Positions 33,501-40,844 of a stretch of 64,000 nt of DNA are shown here, piece by piece; the first letter of the stretch is position 1, and every line of letters begins with the position of its first letter. The notes under the pieces are model-generated. The model made no database searches. It was not told where the DNA came from and saw only the letters and a list, made by a program, of their open reading frames with translations. Location: contig JAQMRL010000008.1 in assembly GCA_035578175.1 (NCBI GenBank), positions 64,481,541 to 64,545,540 of the forward strand, read 5' to 3'. The position numbers were made by a program, and so were the translations under genes. Source of the stretch: Catonia carolina (lineage: Eukaryota > Arthropoda > Insecta > Hemiptera > Achilidae).

Positions 33501-35047
33501 TTTTAAACAACATTTTTGGTGTGTGTAGACATTAATTTGAAGGGGGACACTTAAAGTGGTGTTTATTCATGTTTGACCATAGCAGAAAGATAAAATTTTG
33601 CCATTCTTATCTTCTTCAGCTCTTAAAGTTAAACCGGTATTCAGATGTTTTAGTTATTATTTGTGTGTGTAAACTAAATTAGTCTTAGTGGCTTTGTCAG
33701 GTATATTTGAATTTCCTATTTTGTCTTGAAGTAATTTAAATACTTTCTGTATGGCAGCACCTCAGCATAAACTGTTTTTGCCGTGAACTTACAAAAATTC
33801 CTTTTCAATCATTTTTGAGCACTCAAAAAGTCACTTAATGTAACTCTAGAGTCCAACTTTTGAAACTGTTTCAATCCAAGAACAAGTAATATTATCAGTA
33901 CAATCTTTTGATTAATTTTTTTTTTTGATGTTGATGCCCAACATTGAAAATTTATTCTATGACCTTGAGTTACTGTGAGATAAATAATGATCTTGAGAAT
34001 ATGATGTCTCAACAACACTAGCAGTGTTGACAAGTGCATCAGCACACTTATGTATTTGTAATAGTCATGATGTTTAACTGGCACCTGGTGGGTGTTTTAA
34101 GTCCTTACCTGGCTGTTGTTACACCAGTGCAACTTTTTACCAACTTAATAGGTATGTCCACACTCGTGCGCTTTCTTTTTCAACTTGCGAAGTCGCATGC
34201 CTCAATGCATGTGCTTAGAGGTATACCACCTTCCTGCACTCGTTTGAAGAGCTTTATCTCAAAAAAAACATTACGAATATTTTTGAACACTACACTAAAT
34301 TAAAGCCTGTTGTTTCCTGCATTGATTGGTTTGATTTAGATTGTTTTATTTTAAAATTAATCGGAGATAACTCCAGCAATTTACGCAAAAAAGTACTCAG
34401 TTTTGTGCCGGTTTTCCATTAATGTGGTTTTTAAAAGTCCGTTACTCCATCTGGGCTTTTCACAAAAATCGGCATTTAAGTATGTTAAAGATCAAGAGTT
34501 TTTTTAATAATATGAATATTTTAAAAGATAAATCTCATGTTCAGTTTTCTCTGTACTTCAACGCCGTTCTTTTATGAAAAGCCTGGACGGAGTAATGGAC
34601 GTTTAAAAACCACATTAACAGAAAACCGGCTAAAATCTGAGTACTCTTTACACGTAAATTGCTGCATCTCCAACTAGTTTAAAAATAAAATAATCTTAAG
34701 TCAAACCAATCAACACAGGAAAGAACAGGCTTTAATTTAGTGTAGTGTTCAAAAATATTTTTTATATGTTTTTAAACAGAGCTCTTGAAAAAAGTGTGGA
34801 CAGGTAAATGGCATGCCTCTAAGCGCATGCGACATCGCACGAGTATGGACATAGTTAATGATTGGGCTAGCTTGAATGTTCATAGTGTCATATGAGGTTT
34901 CGTTATAGCTTGCTAATGAATAATATGACCCTTCCCTTATAAGAAAGCATGTAAGAGCAAGTGTAGTTCTCGACATTCTACTCATGTGGTGTCTTTAAGG
35001 TATTGTAATCTTGGAATAATTGATTAAATTTGTTTTTGCAGGTGTAA
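463..35047 (+). CDS. MEP-1: MEP-1-like seven-zinc-finger chromatin protein (whole gene, 10 coding exons)
   Basis: Exons 463-529, 5778-8302, 9801-10119, 15070-15158, 20555-20713, 23573-23827, 25638-25865, 27600-27821, 30019-30165 and 35042-35047 join to 1338 residues. All introns are GT/AG and every junction agrees in phase. Order: acidic low-complexity N-terminus (about 20-310), Ser/Pro-rich middle, Glu/Lys-rich coiled-coil-like stretch (about 530-690), C2H2 fingers beginning near residues 769, 798 and 834, an Ala/Gly/Pro-rich linker, then fingers near 1130, 1168, 1209 and 1241. The 3+4 finger layout and the segments HDILFHMEAEHN and DWEPPAKIPR match my memory of insect MEP-1. Known for the family: nuclear, partners Mi-2 (LET-418) in repressor complexes, binds SUMO in Drosophila, and acts in germline/soma and neural gene silencing. 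An acceptor lies just before the first coding exon, so promoter and first non-coding exon are left of this window. Main doubt: the two-codon last exon. Confidence 0.92.
823..985 (+). mobile_element. tRNA-headed SINE (family A)
   Basis: RNA polymerase III A box TGGTTAGCGCAACTGG (842-857) and B box GGTTCGATTCC (879-889) are correctly spaced and followed by a tRNA-unrelated body. The body ends in CAGAACAGTCAGACGTAAAAC and an A-rich tail. The same tail recurs at 17892 and 21760. It is not a functional tRNA, as the acceptor stem is not maintained. Confidence 0.8.
1678..1997 (-). mobile_element. tRNA-headed SINE (family B), decayed copy
   Basis: On the minus strand it shares with the copies at 43220 and 61010 the ACCGGTGTA/ACTTTGATGG-type body and the end ...CCCAATGAGATGAGG (plus-strand reading) near 1735-1755. 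The head region near 1980-1997 is mutated. Confidence 0.75.
1998..5413. other. MEP-1 intron 1, AT-rich, nothing recognised
   Basis: No exon, RNA gene or recognisable element. Short ORFs here lack codon bias and splice context. Confidence 0.5.
5414..5589 (+). repeat. 88-bp tandem duplication before MEP-1 exon 2
   Basis: Two nearly identical 88-bp units, 5414-5501 and 5502-5589, each beginning TAAGACTCTGCCC and ending GATAACCAAGA, with about one difference (TGATGTAC against TGATTTAC). It lies about 190 bp upstream of the exon 2 acceptor. Confidence 0.9.
5778..8302 (+). CDS. MEP-1: MEP-1 coding exon 2 (acidic domain, coiled coil, fingers 1-3)
   Basis: This 2.5-kb exon opens after TGTTGTACAG and ends before GTTAGT. 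It encodes residues 23-864: Asp-rich GAT/GAC tracts (6060-6190 and 6548-6590), three SUMO-interaction-like hydrophobic motifs (6602, 6878 and 6959), a Ser/Pro/Gln-rich part, and a Glu/Lys-rich helix-prone stretch (about 7330-7790). Three fingers follow at 8015-8088 (CEFC...), 8102-8170 (CNFC...HMEAEH) and 8210-8275 (CPSC...H...C, so a C2HC-like end). Retention of the next intron would add nine residues and a stop, giving a three-finger product. Confidence 0.95.
8366..8770 (+). pseudogene. Decayed mariner-type transposase N-terminus
   Basis: With frameshifts and stops, the + strand reads IKEYHEMLKLMYSN, then TVYKWNEF-KSRNESIEN, then LMKMYKKWQ. This follows the paired-HTH start of mariner transposases (EMLKLVYGN..., VYEWYKRFKSGRESIEDD, TDENVQKV). 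Only the N-terminal third is present. It lies in MEP-1 intron 2. Confidence 0.55.
8771..9800. other. MEP-1 intron 2 remainder, nothing recognised
   Basis: AT-rich intronic sequence with no exon or element that I can identify. Confidence 0.5.
9801..10119 (+). CDS. MEP-1: MEP-1 coding exon 3
   Basis: The acceptor is TATTTATAG and the donor GTTAGT at 10120. The exon continues in phase 0 as EPPLDWEPPAKIPRVPRN, the conserved stretch following the first finger cluster in MEP-1 proteins. The rest is Ala/Gly/Pro/Met-rich and probably disordered (residues 865-970), ending in an AAIAAQQKAAIAAAAQ run. The exon ends in phase 1. Confidence 0.93.
10333..10650 (-). pseudogene. 3' end of a non-LTR retrotransposon ORF
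   Basis: The minus strand is open for about 90 residues and reads NRKGMTWAEQVRRDLYDTQ, then DRDTYRKRIDEWE and TWTEERKRAMSEKMG. This is the typical C-terminal tail after the reverse transcriptase of a LINE group common in insects. No RT core is present, so it is a 5'-truncated copy. Confidence 0.65.
11641..12955 (-). mobile_element. Full-length mariner element, inactive
   Basis: Inverted ends TACGAGGGGTACCCAAAAG (left) and its near-complement at 12937-12955 (one extra G in the right copy) extend about 28 bp to CCGGAAT. TA flanks both sides. About 1.3 kb long, with a transposase on the minus strand. It sits in MEP-1 intron 3. Confidence 0.93.
11682..12757 (-). pseudogene. mariner transposase (DD34D type), broken
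   Basis: This is the cut-and-paste transposase of the element. It reads from MASFNEQCAAVKFCF at 12757 through an HTH region (YEWFLRFNNGD, GRPSTS), then a TGA at 12551-12553, then TDENVVKVKEIVRTDRRPT in the same frame. GDESW carries catalytic Asp 1 (codon at 12284-12286). A frameshift follows near 12270, then PRPKKSRQVRSNIKTML. HHENAPAH has Glu in place of the second catalytic Asp (codon at 12009-12011). PDLAPCDFFLF retains Asp 3 (11904-11906). One stop, one frameshift and one catalytic substitution make it dead. Confidence 0.93.
13172..14660. repeat. Complex inverted repeat with a third, nested arm
   Basis: Arm 13172-13515 is repeated inverted at about 14080-14455. Shared blocks include ACATAACTTGTTC, AGTACCTGTG and CACTTAAAGAACTTTGTG. 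A further inverted copy of 13565-13650 (GATGACCCCCTGGAATTTAC) and of 13330-13450 follows at 14455-14665. It looks like a fold-back that partly duplicated. Confidence 0.8.
15070..15158 (+). CDS. MEP-1: MEP-1 coding exon 4 (small linker exon)
   Basis: An 89-nt exon after TGTTTTCAG, ending at GTAAAC. It completes the split Gly codon and encodes residues 971-1000, Ser/Gln/Tyr-rich with no folded domain. I accept it because both splice sites are good, the reading frame is open only in the required phase, and it restores phase 0. Confidence 0.8.
15898..16232. mobile_element. Fold-back MITE
   Basis: Arms of about 150 bp. The left has ACTTACAATACTTACC, GCTTTCTTTTTTCTTCT and CTTCTAGAAATTTTT; the right has AAAAATTTCTAGAAG, AAGAAAAAGAAAGC and AAGTAAGTGTAAGT. 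In MEP-1 intron 4. Confidence 0.75.
16234..17208. mobile_element. piggyBac-like non-autonomous element
   Basis: TTAA at 16230-16233 and 17209-17212. The left end CACATTCAGTGC...GAGTCGCC and the right end (complement) CCCCAAAGCC...GACTCGCC share GA(G/C)TCGCC about 16-20 bp in. No transposase seen. Confidence 0.45.
17716..17892 (+). mobile_element. tRNA-headed SINE (family A)
   Basis: An A-box-like TGGCGTAGTTTGTAACGTGC near 17728 and B box GGTTCGAATCC at 17777-17787. The body ends GCAGAACAGTCGGACGTTAA and then poly(A), as in the copy at 823. Confidence 0.75.
17921..18763. mobile_element. 840-bp fold-back element with ~300-bp arms
   Basis: The left end GGGTGTCTCACAAGTAACC and the right end (complement) CACCTGTCCCACGAGTAACC start arms that pair to about 18237 and 18445. 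Shared blocks: AGGTGTATTCCTCTCATC, AGTTCATACAAACATAGGTC and GCTGGCGAAAATTTTCAT. In MEP-1 intron 4. Confidence 0.88.
19024..19918 (-). mobile_element. R1 repeat family, copy 1
   Basis: About 0.9 kb, from TCTGGTGTGAAACACT to AGGCAAGAGAAAGTAAAAAT. Both ends carry inverted ACTTTCTCTTGCC-type motifs. Three further copies are in the window. No intact ORF. Confidence 0.85.
19919..20554. other. MEP-1 intron 4, last part
   Basis: No element recognised. A short hairpin with TTGCACGAA / TTCGTGCAA arms and an A-rich loop lies near 20445-20470. Confidence 0.5.
20555..20713 (+). CDS. MEP-1: MEP-1 coding exon 5 (GC-rich linker exon)
   Basis: A 159-nt phase-0 exon between ATTGTATAG and GTATCG, encoding 53 Pro/Ala/Gly/Val-rich residues (1001-1053). 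By my count 34 of its 53 codons end in G or C, quite unlike the A/T-ending codons of exons 2, 7 and 8. It can be skipped without a frameshift. Confidence 0.8.
21584..22144. mobile_element. pogo-like MITE, 561 bp
   Basis: Ends CAGTAAGACC... and ...GGTCTTACTG are flanked by TA at 21582-21583 and 22145-22146. Sub-terminal similarity (TTTACACGAGGG / CTTACATGAAAT) is weaker. A SINE family A tail (AAACAGTCAGACATGACAC) near 21745 is nested inside. The longer copy at 37449 shares both ends. Confidence 0.85.
23038..23210 (+). pseudogene. CENP-B/Tigger-type HTH remnant of a pogo transposase
   Basis: With one or two frame changes the + strand reads MSESQKK-LYDLSPK, KLDILD, MSQRNAAFQFGVSQPSLCK and ILKNKYG. 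This follows the CENP-B N-terminal DNA-binding fold of pogo/Tigger transposases (KLDIL...SQRNAA..LGISQPSLCKIL). The catalytic part is absent. It may be related to the pogo-like MITEs at 21584 and 37449. Confidence 0.65.
23573..23827 (+). CDS. MEP-1: MEP-1 coding exon 6 (Ser tract, first half of finger 4)
   Basis: The acceptor is TTCTGTTCAG and the donor GTGAGT. The exon encodes 85 residues (1054-1138): an AGT/AGC-coded Ser tract, a Pro/Ala/Gln-rich part, and then CEICDGYIK, which is the Cys-x2-Cys half of finger 4. The His half lies in exon 7. It is phase 0 at both ends. Confidence 0.92.
23866..24778 (-). mobile_element. R1 repeat family, copy 2
   Basis: From TTGGTGTGAAACACTCACAC to GGCAAGAGAAAGTAAAAAA, same layout as copy 1. 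It starts about 38 bp after the exon 6 donor of MEP-1. Confidence 0.85.
25140..25470 (-). repeat. R3 repeat family, reverse copy
   Basis: The complement of the family at 53840 and 61484: GCTACAATATAGTTCTGTTTC, GAGGTGTAAAAGACATTAG, AATGAATTTCATTA and GTGGTAAACCAC are shared. Somewhat decayed. In MEP-1 intron 6. Confidence 0.7.
25638..25865 (+). CDS. MEP-1: MEP-1 coding exon 7 (end of finger 4, finger 5, start of finger 6)
   Basis: The acceptor is TATTTTTCAG and the donor GTAAGT. The exon encodes 76 residues (1139-1214): LLRNHMQWIH completes finger 4, CQKCQFRFFTDQGLERHLL is finger 5, and CPVCGR begins finger 6. It is phase 0 at both ends. Confidence 0.95.
26114..26170. repeat. 57-nt perfect palindrome
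   Basis: Arms of 28 nt (TCTACCACAGCACTGGCCAA... and its exact complement) around a single T. It forms a perfect cruciform/hairpin at the start of the fold-back core. Confidence 0.95.
26357..26745. mobile_element. Small MITE nested in the composite element
   Basis: Ends GTCCAAGCTCCGTGTAGTTG and, inverted, GTCCCAGCTCCGTGTAGTTG, about 390 bp apart. It interrupts sequence continuous in the copy at 31926. Confidence 0.75.
27600..27821 (+). CDS. MEP-1: MEP-1 coding exon 8 (end of finger 6, finger 7)
   Basis: The acceptor is ACTTTTCAG. The donor, GTGCTT at 27822, is a weak match to consensus but gives the right phase. The exon encodes 74 residues (1215-1288): WKLLNHVARDH completes finger 6, and CTVCTATFGMYKQFENHV is finger 7, followed by a Ser/Gln tail. 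It is phase 0 at both ends. Confidence 0.93.
28113..28649. mobile_element. piggyBac-like non-autonomous element
   Basis: Left TTAG (mutated TTAA) then CACGTTCAGTGCG; right TTAA at 28650-28653 preceded by the complement of CATGTTCAATGG. Resembles the left end of the element at 16234 (CACATTCAGTGC). Confidence 0.45.
28654..29911. mobile_element. Possible piggyBac-like element
   Basis: TTAA at 28650-28653 then CCCTTGAGTGCTGGG; TTAA at 29912-29915 preceded by ATGAAAGGG. Only about 5 terminal bases clearly match, so this may be chance in AT-rich DNA. No transposase found. Confidence 0.28.
30019..30165 (+). CDS. MEP-1: MEP-1 coding exon 9 (C-terminal tail)
   Basis: The acceptor is GAATTTTACAG and the donor GTAAGT at 30166. 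The exon encodes 49 residues (1289-1337): a hydrophobic patch (EITIIPQPP) and then a Gly/Ser run ending SNSKGK. Reading through the donor would add 20 residues and a stop at 30226, an alternative C-terminus if the intron is retained. Confidence 0.88.
31208..32289. mobile_element. 1.08-kb fold-back element with ~400-bp arms
   Basis: Arms 31208-31640 and 31927-32289 are inverted copies (ATAATCATAGACACC, CTCCAAAACTATGAGT, AAAAAGACCCGG). Between them is a second inverted repeat (31645-31926) with ATGAAATATTGATTGGCCAA ends. In MEP-1 intron 9, inside a LINE. Confidence 0.88.
31645..31926. mobile_element. Hairpin core MITE of the fold-back
   Basis: Inverted ends of about 60 bp starting AACATGAAATATTGATTGGC and passing through TTGTGGTAGAATTTTTAAAA. 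The same core occurs at 26088-26345. It may be an independent MITE inserted at the fold-back centre. Confidence 0.8.
32791..34149. other. MEP-1 intron 9, nothing recognised
   Basis: AT-rich intronic sequence without a recognisable exon, RNA gene or element. Confidence 0.5.
34150..34856. mobile_element. ~700-bp fold-back MITE
   Basis: Left ATGTCCACACTCGTGCG and right (complement) ATGTCCATACTCGTGCG start arms of about 280 bp (GTCGCATGC, TTTAAGCCTG/AAAGCCTGTT, TAATGTGGTTTTTAAA). It ends about 185 bp before the last MEP-1 exon. Confidence 0.85.
35042..35047 (+). CDS. MEP-1: MEP-1 last coding exon (Val and stop)
   Basis: After the phase-0 donor at 30166, the first plausible acceptor I find that ends the frame is TTTGTTTTTGCAG at 35028-35041, followed by GTG TAA. 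The rest of the exon would be 3' UTR. This is inference: a 4.9-kb intron lies between, and either intron retention or another terminal exon is possible. Confidence 0.5.
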   Translation: M

Positions 35048-37440
35048 CCGTGATTGCCTGGAAGCTGTTTTTCATTTTGATAATATTGACTAAAGAAAAG
35101 TCACAATATGATTATATGTTAAAAAAGGCTTATCGTGAACAGTCAATAATACGAAGGTTATCATGTTGACAATAGAATTTATAGAACAGCAGATGCCTGC
35201 ACCCTTATAAAGAATTTTTGCACTGTAATTATTGTTATGACTTTAAACGAATGATTGTTTGAACTTTGAAGTCTTTCCGAGAAGAATTAATTATGTAGAT
35301 GTCTTGTACGTTTTCTGTTTGTTACTATAAATGGTGGTATGAAGTAATGGTGCGATACTATGTATTATGAATTTTTGTAAATATTCTTAATAATTATTTG
35401 ATTTAAATAGTGAGGGGAATGGTTCGTTCACTTGATTACGTTCACTAATGAAGAACTGTAAGCATCGCCGTATCGTTTCTGTTCATTTTTCTGAAGAATC
35501 AAGCGTATTAAAAAATGTGTGATAGTGATAAACATAACTATATATTTATTAACGGAGATAGATGCGAGGAAATGATCCGTCGGGGTGGTTGTTTTTTAAT
35601 TTAATAGCAAAAACTTTAACTTGTAAACAATTCTTTTTTTTCTGTAGTAAGAGATTTTTATATACTTATTTTATTTTAATTACAAATATACTGGATATTA
35701 TTTTACAGTTATATTTTTTTCTAACGTTGACTTGAAATGTAAATGTGAAATGGAAGTACCGTTTCAGTTATTTTTCAAGTCATTACTCGTGATAAATAGT
35801 ACAGAAGTAAATATTAAATTACTTTTGACTACCACTTAAAAAAAAGAAATATAAATATTAAGTAGAATTAATTATTACATTTTATTATTATTTTGTAATA
35901 TTTATTTTATTTAACTTATGGTATTTTTAAGTAATTTTTTTAAATTAATTAAAAGTCGTTAGATTATTGTATATTTAATAACCAAATGTTTGTGCGTAAC
36001 GAAAAGATACAGTAATATTGGTAACACGAATTTATAATATTCAAAGAAAAAATTATGTAAGAAAACAGTGTTACCAACTTACAAAATGATTATTATTGTA
36101 TTATCTGATGGTTATTAATTAGTTATTATTATTTACATATGATAGGTTTTAATTTTAAAAATATATAAATAATTTAAATACATAAATAAAATGCAGAAAG
36201 TGTTTATATATTGTGTGTAATTATAAATAATAAACTATTACAATAGAAGTATAATATTTACTTGTAAGGATTATTTTTATTATAATAATTATTATTAATA
36301 ATAAATTAATACTTAGGAAGACCAAAACTTAAGTTATTTTTTTTATTAAAATAGTTTTGTTCATTTGTTGAAAAAAAATATATAAAATGTAAAGTCATTT
36401 TTCATTTCATTATAATAATAACTGACTGACTTTTCAATATGTTAATATTGTCAGTACTGACTTCGTTTTTTATTTAGTTTATTAAAGAAATAATTATTTA
36501 ATCTTTTTTGTAGATAGATGGAAAAAATTAAGCTGTTTGTTTCTTAGCATTTTGTATAATATACAATTTAATTAATAAATATATATTTAATAATTATTAT
36601 TTTAAAATGCATACTGTGTTATATAAATTCGCATTTTATTATCATGTGTTATTAATCATTATTAATAAAGTAGGTTGGGAAATTGGTAATGTTATGTTAA
36701 TTATTTTTTTATTTTTTTTTTTTAACAGAATAATAAAAATTTAATATAGTTTTGTGAATAGTTAGACCAGTTTTGTTACAGTTTTTCAGTGCCTAGATTT
36801 TAAAAAAATTTTATCTAATATTTATTGATTTTCTCTTCTTTTTTTTGTTAAATTCATCTCGCTATTTTATTATTTATTTTTATGTAAGGCCTATCTATCC
36901 ATGTTTAATCTCTTTAACTTTTTTTATTTACTTGCAATTAAAGGACAATTTTGTAATACATTTTGTCTTAAATTTCATTAATCATTATTATCAAAATTCT
37001 TTCAGTTTTGATTTTTGTGAAAATTTATTTTTTGTAAATAATTTTGTAAAAAATATCTTCTAATGATGTCACTTAAATTTATTTGTAAGAACAAAAGATA
37101 TTGTCAATGCACTTGTCTCTTTCACTCGCTATACTATAGATTTTTAAATGAAAAAATGAAAGTGCTTGCAGTTTTCTCTGTTCTCATTAAGATTTTAGTT
37201 TAAATAAAAATTTTGAACTATAACTATTATTATTATAATGTTTAGGTATTATTAATTATTTAATACGATTATTATTATTTTACATACCCAATGGTCAAAA
37301 AATAAAATATTATATTCCATTATATTTATTGCTTTTTTTATACCTGTGAACAAGTTTAATTTTGTACGCTCAGATTTAATGGGTCCATTTAAATAATTCT
37401 TAATCTATAAATTCCTGGAAAATGTATGATTGATGTATAA
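35048..37440 (+). other. Presumed MEP-1 3' UTR and extremely AT-rich spacer
   Basis: No ORF of note. The DNA becomes almost pure A/T from about 35600, with many TTATTA and AATAAA strings (for example near 36183 and 36227) that could serve as polyadenylation signals. I cannot tell where the transcript ends. No transposon is recognised here. Confidence 0.4.
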
Positions 37441-37448
37441 GTTATGTA

Positions 37449-38830
37449 CAGTAAGACCTCGACTTACGGAAATTCATGTTAGCATGATTTTTTTTAACAC
37501 AATATATCATATTGTGTACAGTAGTTATTCTTATCTTATGGATGTTTACATTTATGACTACTGTTTTGCTAATTCCTCTCGAAACCGTCCCTATATTTTT
37601 ACCCTCCCTATATTTTTACACTGAAATTTTATTTTATCTTTATTTGCTTTTGTTGTAAACATTAGTACTGTTTAGTTCGTAAAAATATCGGTCGTGTAAG
37701 GTTGTGTAGATTTAATCGTGATTTTAATTGTTCTAAAATTGCAGGTATTTTCTTGTTTTCTTTGTTACTTTGCATACAGTATGAGTTCAAATGGTTTGAA
37801 AGGTTATAAAAACAGAAAGTGATTACTTTAAAAGAAAAATTAATGTCGCAGCCTGATACAGGCTGTCTCTAAAGTATTACTCACTACTCGTCGTGTTCTT
37901 TTCGTGCGTTTGTCGTTTTGACATTTGTGTCGCTGTCAAAAGCCGCACGCCATCGAAATTAGTTGCGGGTTCACAATATACGGGGGAAAATGTCTGCAAT
38001 TCAATTTGGGGTAATAGGCAATAAATTTTTTTCTAAATGATGTACCTACCATCATTTTGACAGGCCCGAAAGAGAGGGACATCATACCCTCTTTCTGTTA
38101 TATTTACTATGCGGGTCTTTTTGTTAAAATTTCATTCAACTGATATTGTGCGTGTGTATTGTTTTCTAAAAATTGACGTATGTTTGGTAAAGTTCACAAC
38201 TATAAAAAATTATTCAGCTTCTTGGAATACCAACAGGAAGGAGACACCAGACACGATGATCTATCTTTGACTTCCCTTAAAAAAGTGATTTTTTCAACCT
38301 CATTTATTATTTCTGTTTCTGCCCTACCATATATCAAATTACAGTTAAAATTTTATAACAAAATAATGAAAATCAATTATGTCTTCCTGGAAAAGAAGAT
38401 ATATTAACCTACGTGATACGCAAAAAATGTGATGAGATTTAAACGTCTAACGTTGTATGAGCGTATCTTATATATCAGAGTATAATAATAACATGTATAG
38501 TGTAATCAAATAAAATTCATTAGGAAGCGAAAGAAATTTTTTGATGAAAAGTTAGCTTGTTAGAGTGTAGTGAACGAAACTGGCTGGCAGAGTGCCCAAC
38601 CGTATCGCGTATTGTCACTATTGCGCTTAAACACCATGCACTGACTGAAATGAGTTGAGGGGAACGGTGGACGCTACACATTCTCTGTCTGGCTACCCTC
38701 CCTACATGCCACCGTTATTGGCGAACAGTATACAGAGAATATTAGCGAATGTTTTAAGGTTAAACCGAACAATCCAAGTTAAGCGATGATTTTGCAGAAC
38801 GCATTCCTTGTGTAAATCAAGATCCAACTG
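37449..38830. mobile_element. Longer pogo-like element, 1.38 kb
   Basis: The left end CAGTAAGACCTCGACTTACG (TA before it) and the right end (complement) CAGTTGGATCTTGATTTACA match the ends of the MITE at 21584 in inverted order, including AATTCCTCTCGAAACCG near 37570. The interior 37860-38740 is extra. It has no clear transposase, so it is a non-autonomous or decayed copy. Confidence 0.75.
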
Positions 38831-39949
38831 AATAAATTCATTGATTTAGATTGCTTATAAAGACCAACCATGTGGTAAGTACTGACACGTATTTGAATAA
38901 CTGAAGATCTTGGGTTTAATTCTTCGTGGCTAGATTGGAAGTAATCAATTGTTATTGTAATAATTAAATGTTTGCAAACTATAGTGGAAAGACTACGCGG
39001 GTGCTCATCCTACTTATCTGCTTTTGACAATGGTGTCATTATCAATCACTGCATAGACAGATATTTTTAGGTAAGATTCAGTAAATTTTCACCATATATC
39101 ACCTGCAATTGAAATCACAGGAAAATACATTAACTATATGTGAACAGACAAAAAATTTGGCCTTGAGTTCTGTTATGTACTTAATTTATTATTAAATATT
39201 AAAATTAGAACGAGATTTTGAGAAGTAAACAACAATAAAAATTATAAATAAAACTACTCAATATGTTTTAATTTATATGCAATTTTGATACATGCTTATT
39301 TCTGAAATTTTTAACTGGTTGATTTTTACAGTTCTTGTGGTAGGATACATATACCACCCTGATTTTCAAAAGTTTTATGGTGCTGCTACTCAGGTGACAA
39401 CTACTGCTAAGCTCCCTACATCTAATCTAATTACACTCAAAATTCTCTTAAACCAATTTTATCTAGTTATCACCCCTATTTACTTACCAACTTTTAAGAA
39501 ACGCCCCTCATTAAATGAATTGTCATTGGAATTTCATTTTTGTTGCAACCAATGAATATTAAAAGTTTAAAATGTACTAGCATAATGAACGTATGCGAAT
39601 AAATTCACAGTGTTCTTGGGTTTGAAACCCCTATTATTAAATAATTTAAGTTAACAACTAACGCATTGTAGTACGATATTTTGTCCTGAAAAGAATGGTT
39701 TTAATGTAAAATTTAAATAAAACAATGTTAACACAGTCTTGTCGACTGAGGGTGTTCTGCAATGAGAAGAGAGGTGCACATATCCTGTATGCTTATAGAA
39801 TACGGCCACGGAGGAGGTAAATGTGGGAGAACCACTTTACGTTACATTGAAAACAAAATTTAATCTTTTCATTTTGTAAAATGAAGCTCATATTAGCATG
39901 AATTTCAAGTTAAGAATTTGGGCGAATCGAGAAAGAATACTCTTTTCTT
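38831..39949. other. Intergenic, nothing recognised
   Basis: An ORF of 87 codons near 39292 has no splice or family support. Confidence 0.5.
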
Positions 39950-40122
39950 TTTTTTTATTTATTTATTTAAAGTTGCATCAACTGCTTGGTCATTAGCGAC
40001 TACGGTAAATAATGTAACATTAACTAACTGTGGGATTTGATATGTGAAAATTTCTAGACCCTGGCCGGGAATCGAACCTAGGACCTTCATGTGGCAGACC
40101 ACTACGCTACAGAGGCAGCCTA
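39950..40122 (-). mobile_element. tRNA-headed SINE (family C)
   Basis: The complement has an A-box-like TGTAGCGTAGTGGTCTG and B box GGTTCGATTCC near 40066-40076, then an unrelated body and an AAATAAATAAATAAA tail at 39950-39970. Confidence 0.75.
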
Positions 40123-40844
40123 GAATACTCTTTAAAACCATGTAAAAATTTTTAAAATCCGTTCAGTAGAACTTTGTATTAAGGAGTTAATAGAACTCCC
40201 ATTTAAATAAAATACATGGAAGCGATTTTGCGTGTTAAATATATGGATTGACTAAACAAAATTTTGTAAACAATTAAGGGCGGATAAATTTGATGATACA
40301 AGATCAACAAATTTATCATAAAAATCTGTTTTAGGGATAATGATGTCACTTCATTGTATAAATTTATTCACTCAACCCACCTAGTTCTTATTTAAGTCTT
40401 TGGGTAAGTTTTTCAAACTTTTCATTTTTTGAAATTGTGTTATCAAAAACTTATTTAGGCAGATTCTAAGAAATGTATAATCCTTGAATTTTAATGATGT
40501 AGCTAGAATGATACCTAGGCAACTGTTATATTACCCAGAGAAAACACCAGTGACAAAATCGATCTAAGATCTTGTTCATCTTTATTTGTTAGAATCTTCT
40601 ACCTATCCAATAATGAATTACTATAATAATTTTATTTTAAGTGCTACCAACACACAACAGATTTTTTTTGTTAAAACTATGAAATCATACCTGATGATGT
40701 GTGCAGGAGAGTAAATATTTACCCTGCACTGTTACTTAGTCCATTATTAGTTCTCGGGACAATTTTCATCATTAAAATGCATCAACTTGAATAATTGGAC
40801 CACAAATTTTTTAAAAATTAAAAGAATTTTTCAGGTTTGTAGGT

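Noticed and set aside
36845..37063. 72-codon Phe/Asn-rich ORF downstream of MEP-1
   Set aside because: Composition is that of AT-rich spacer, without splice or family support.
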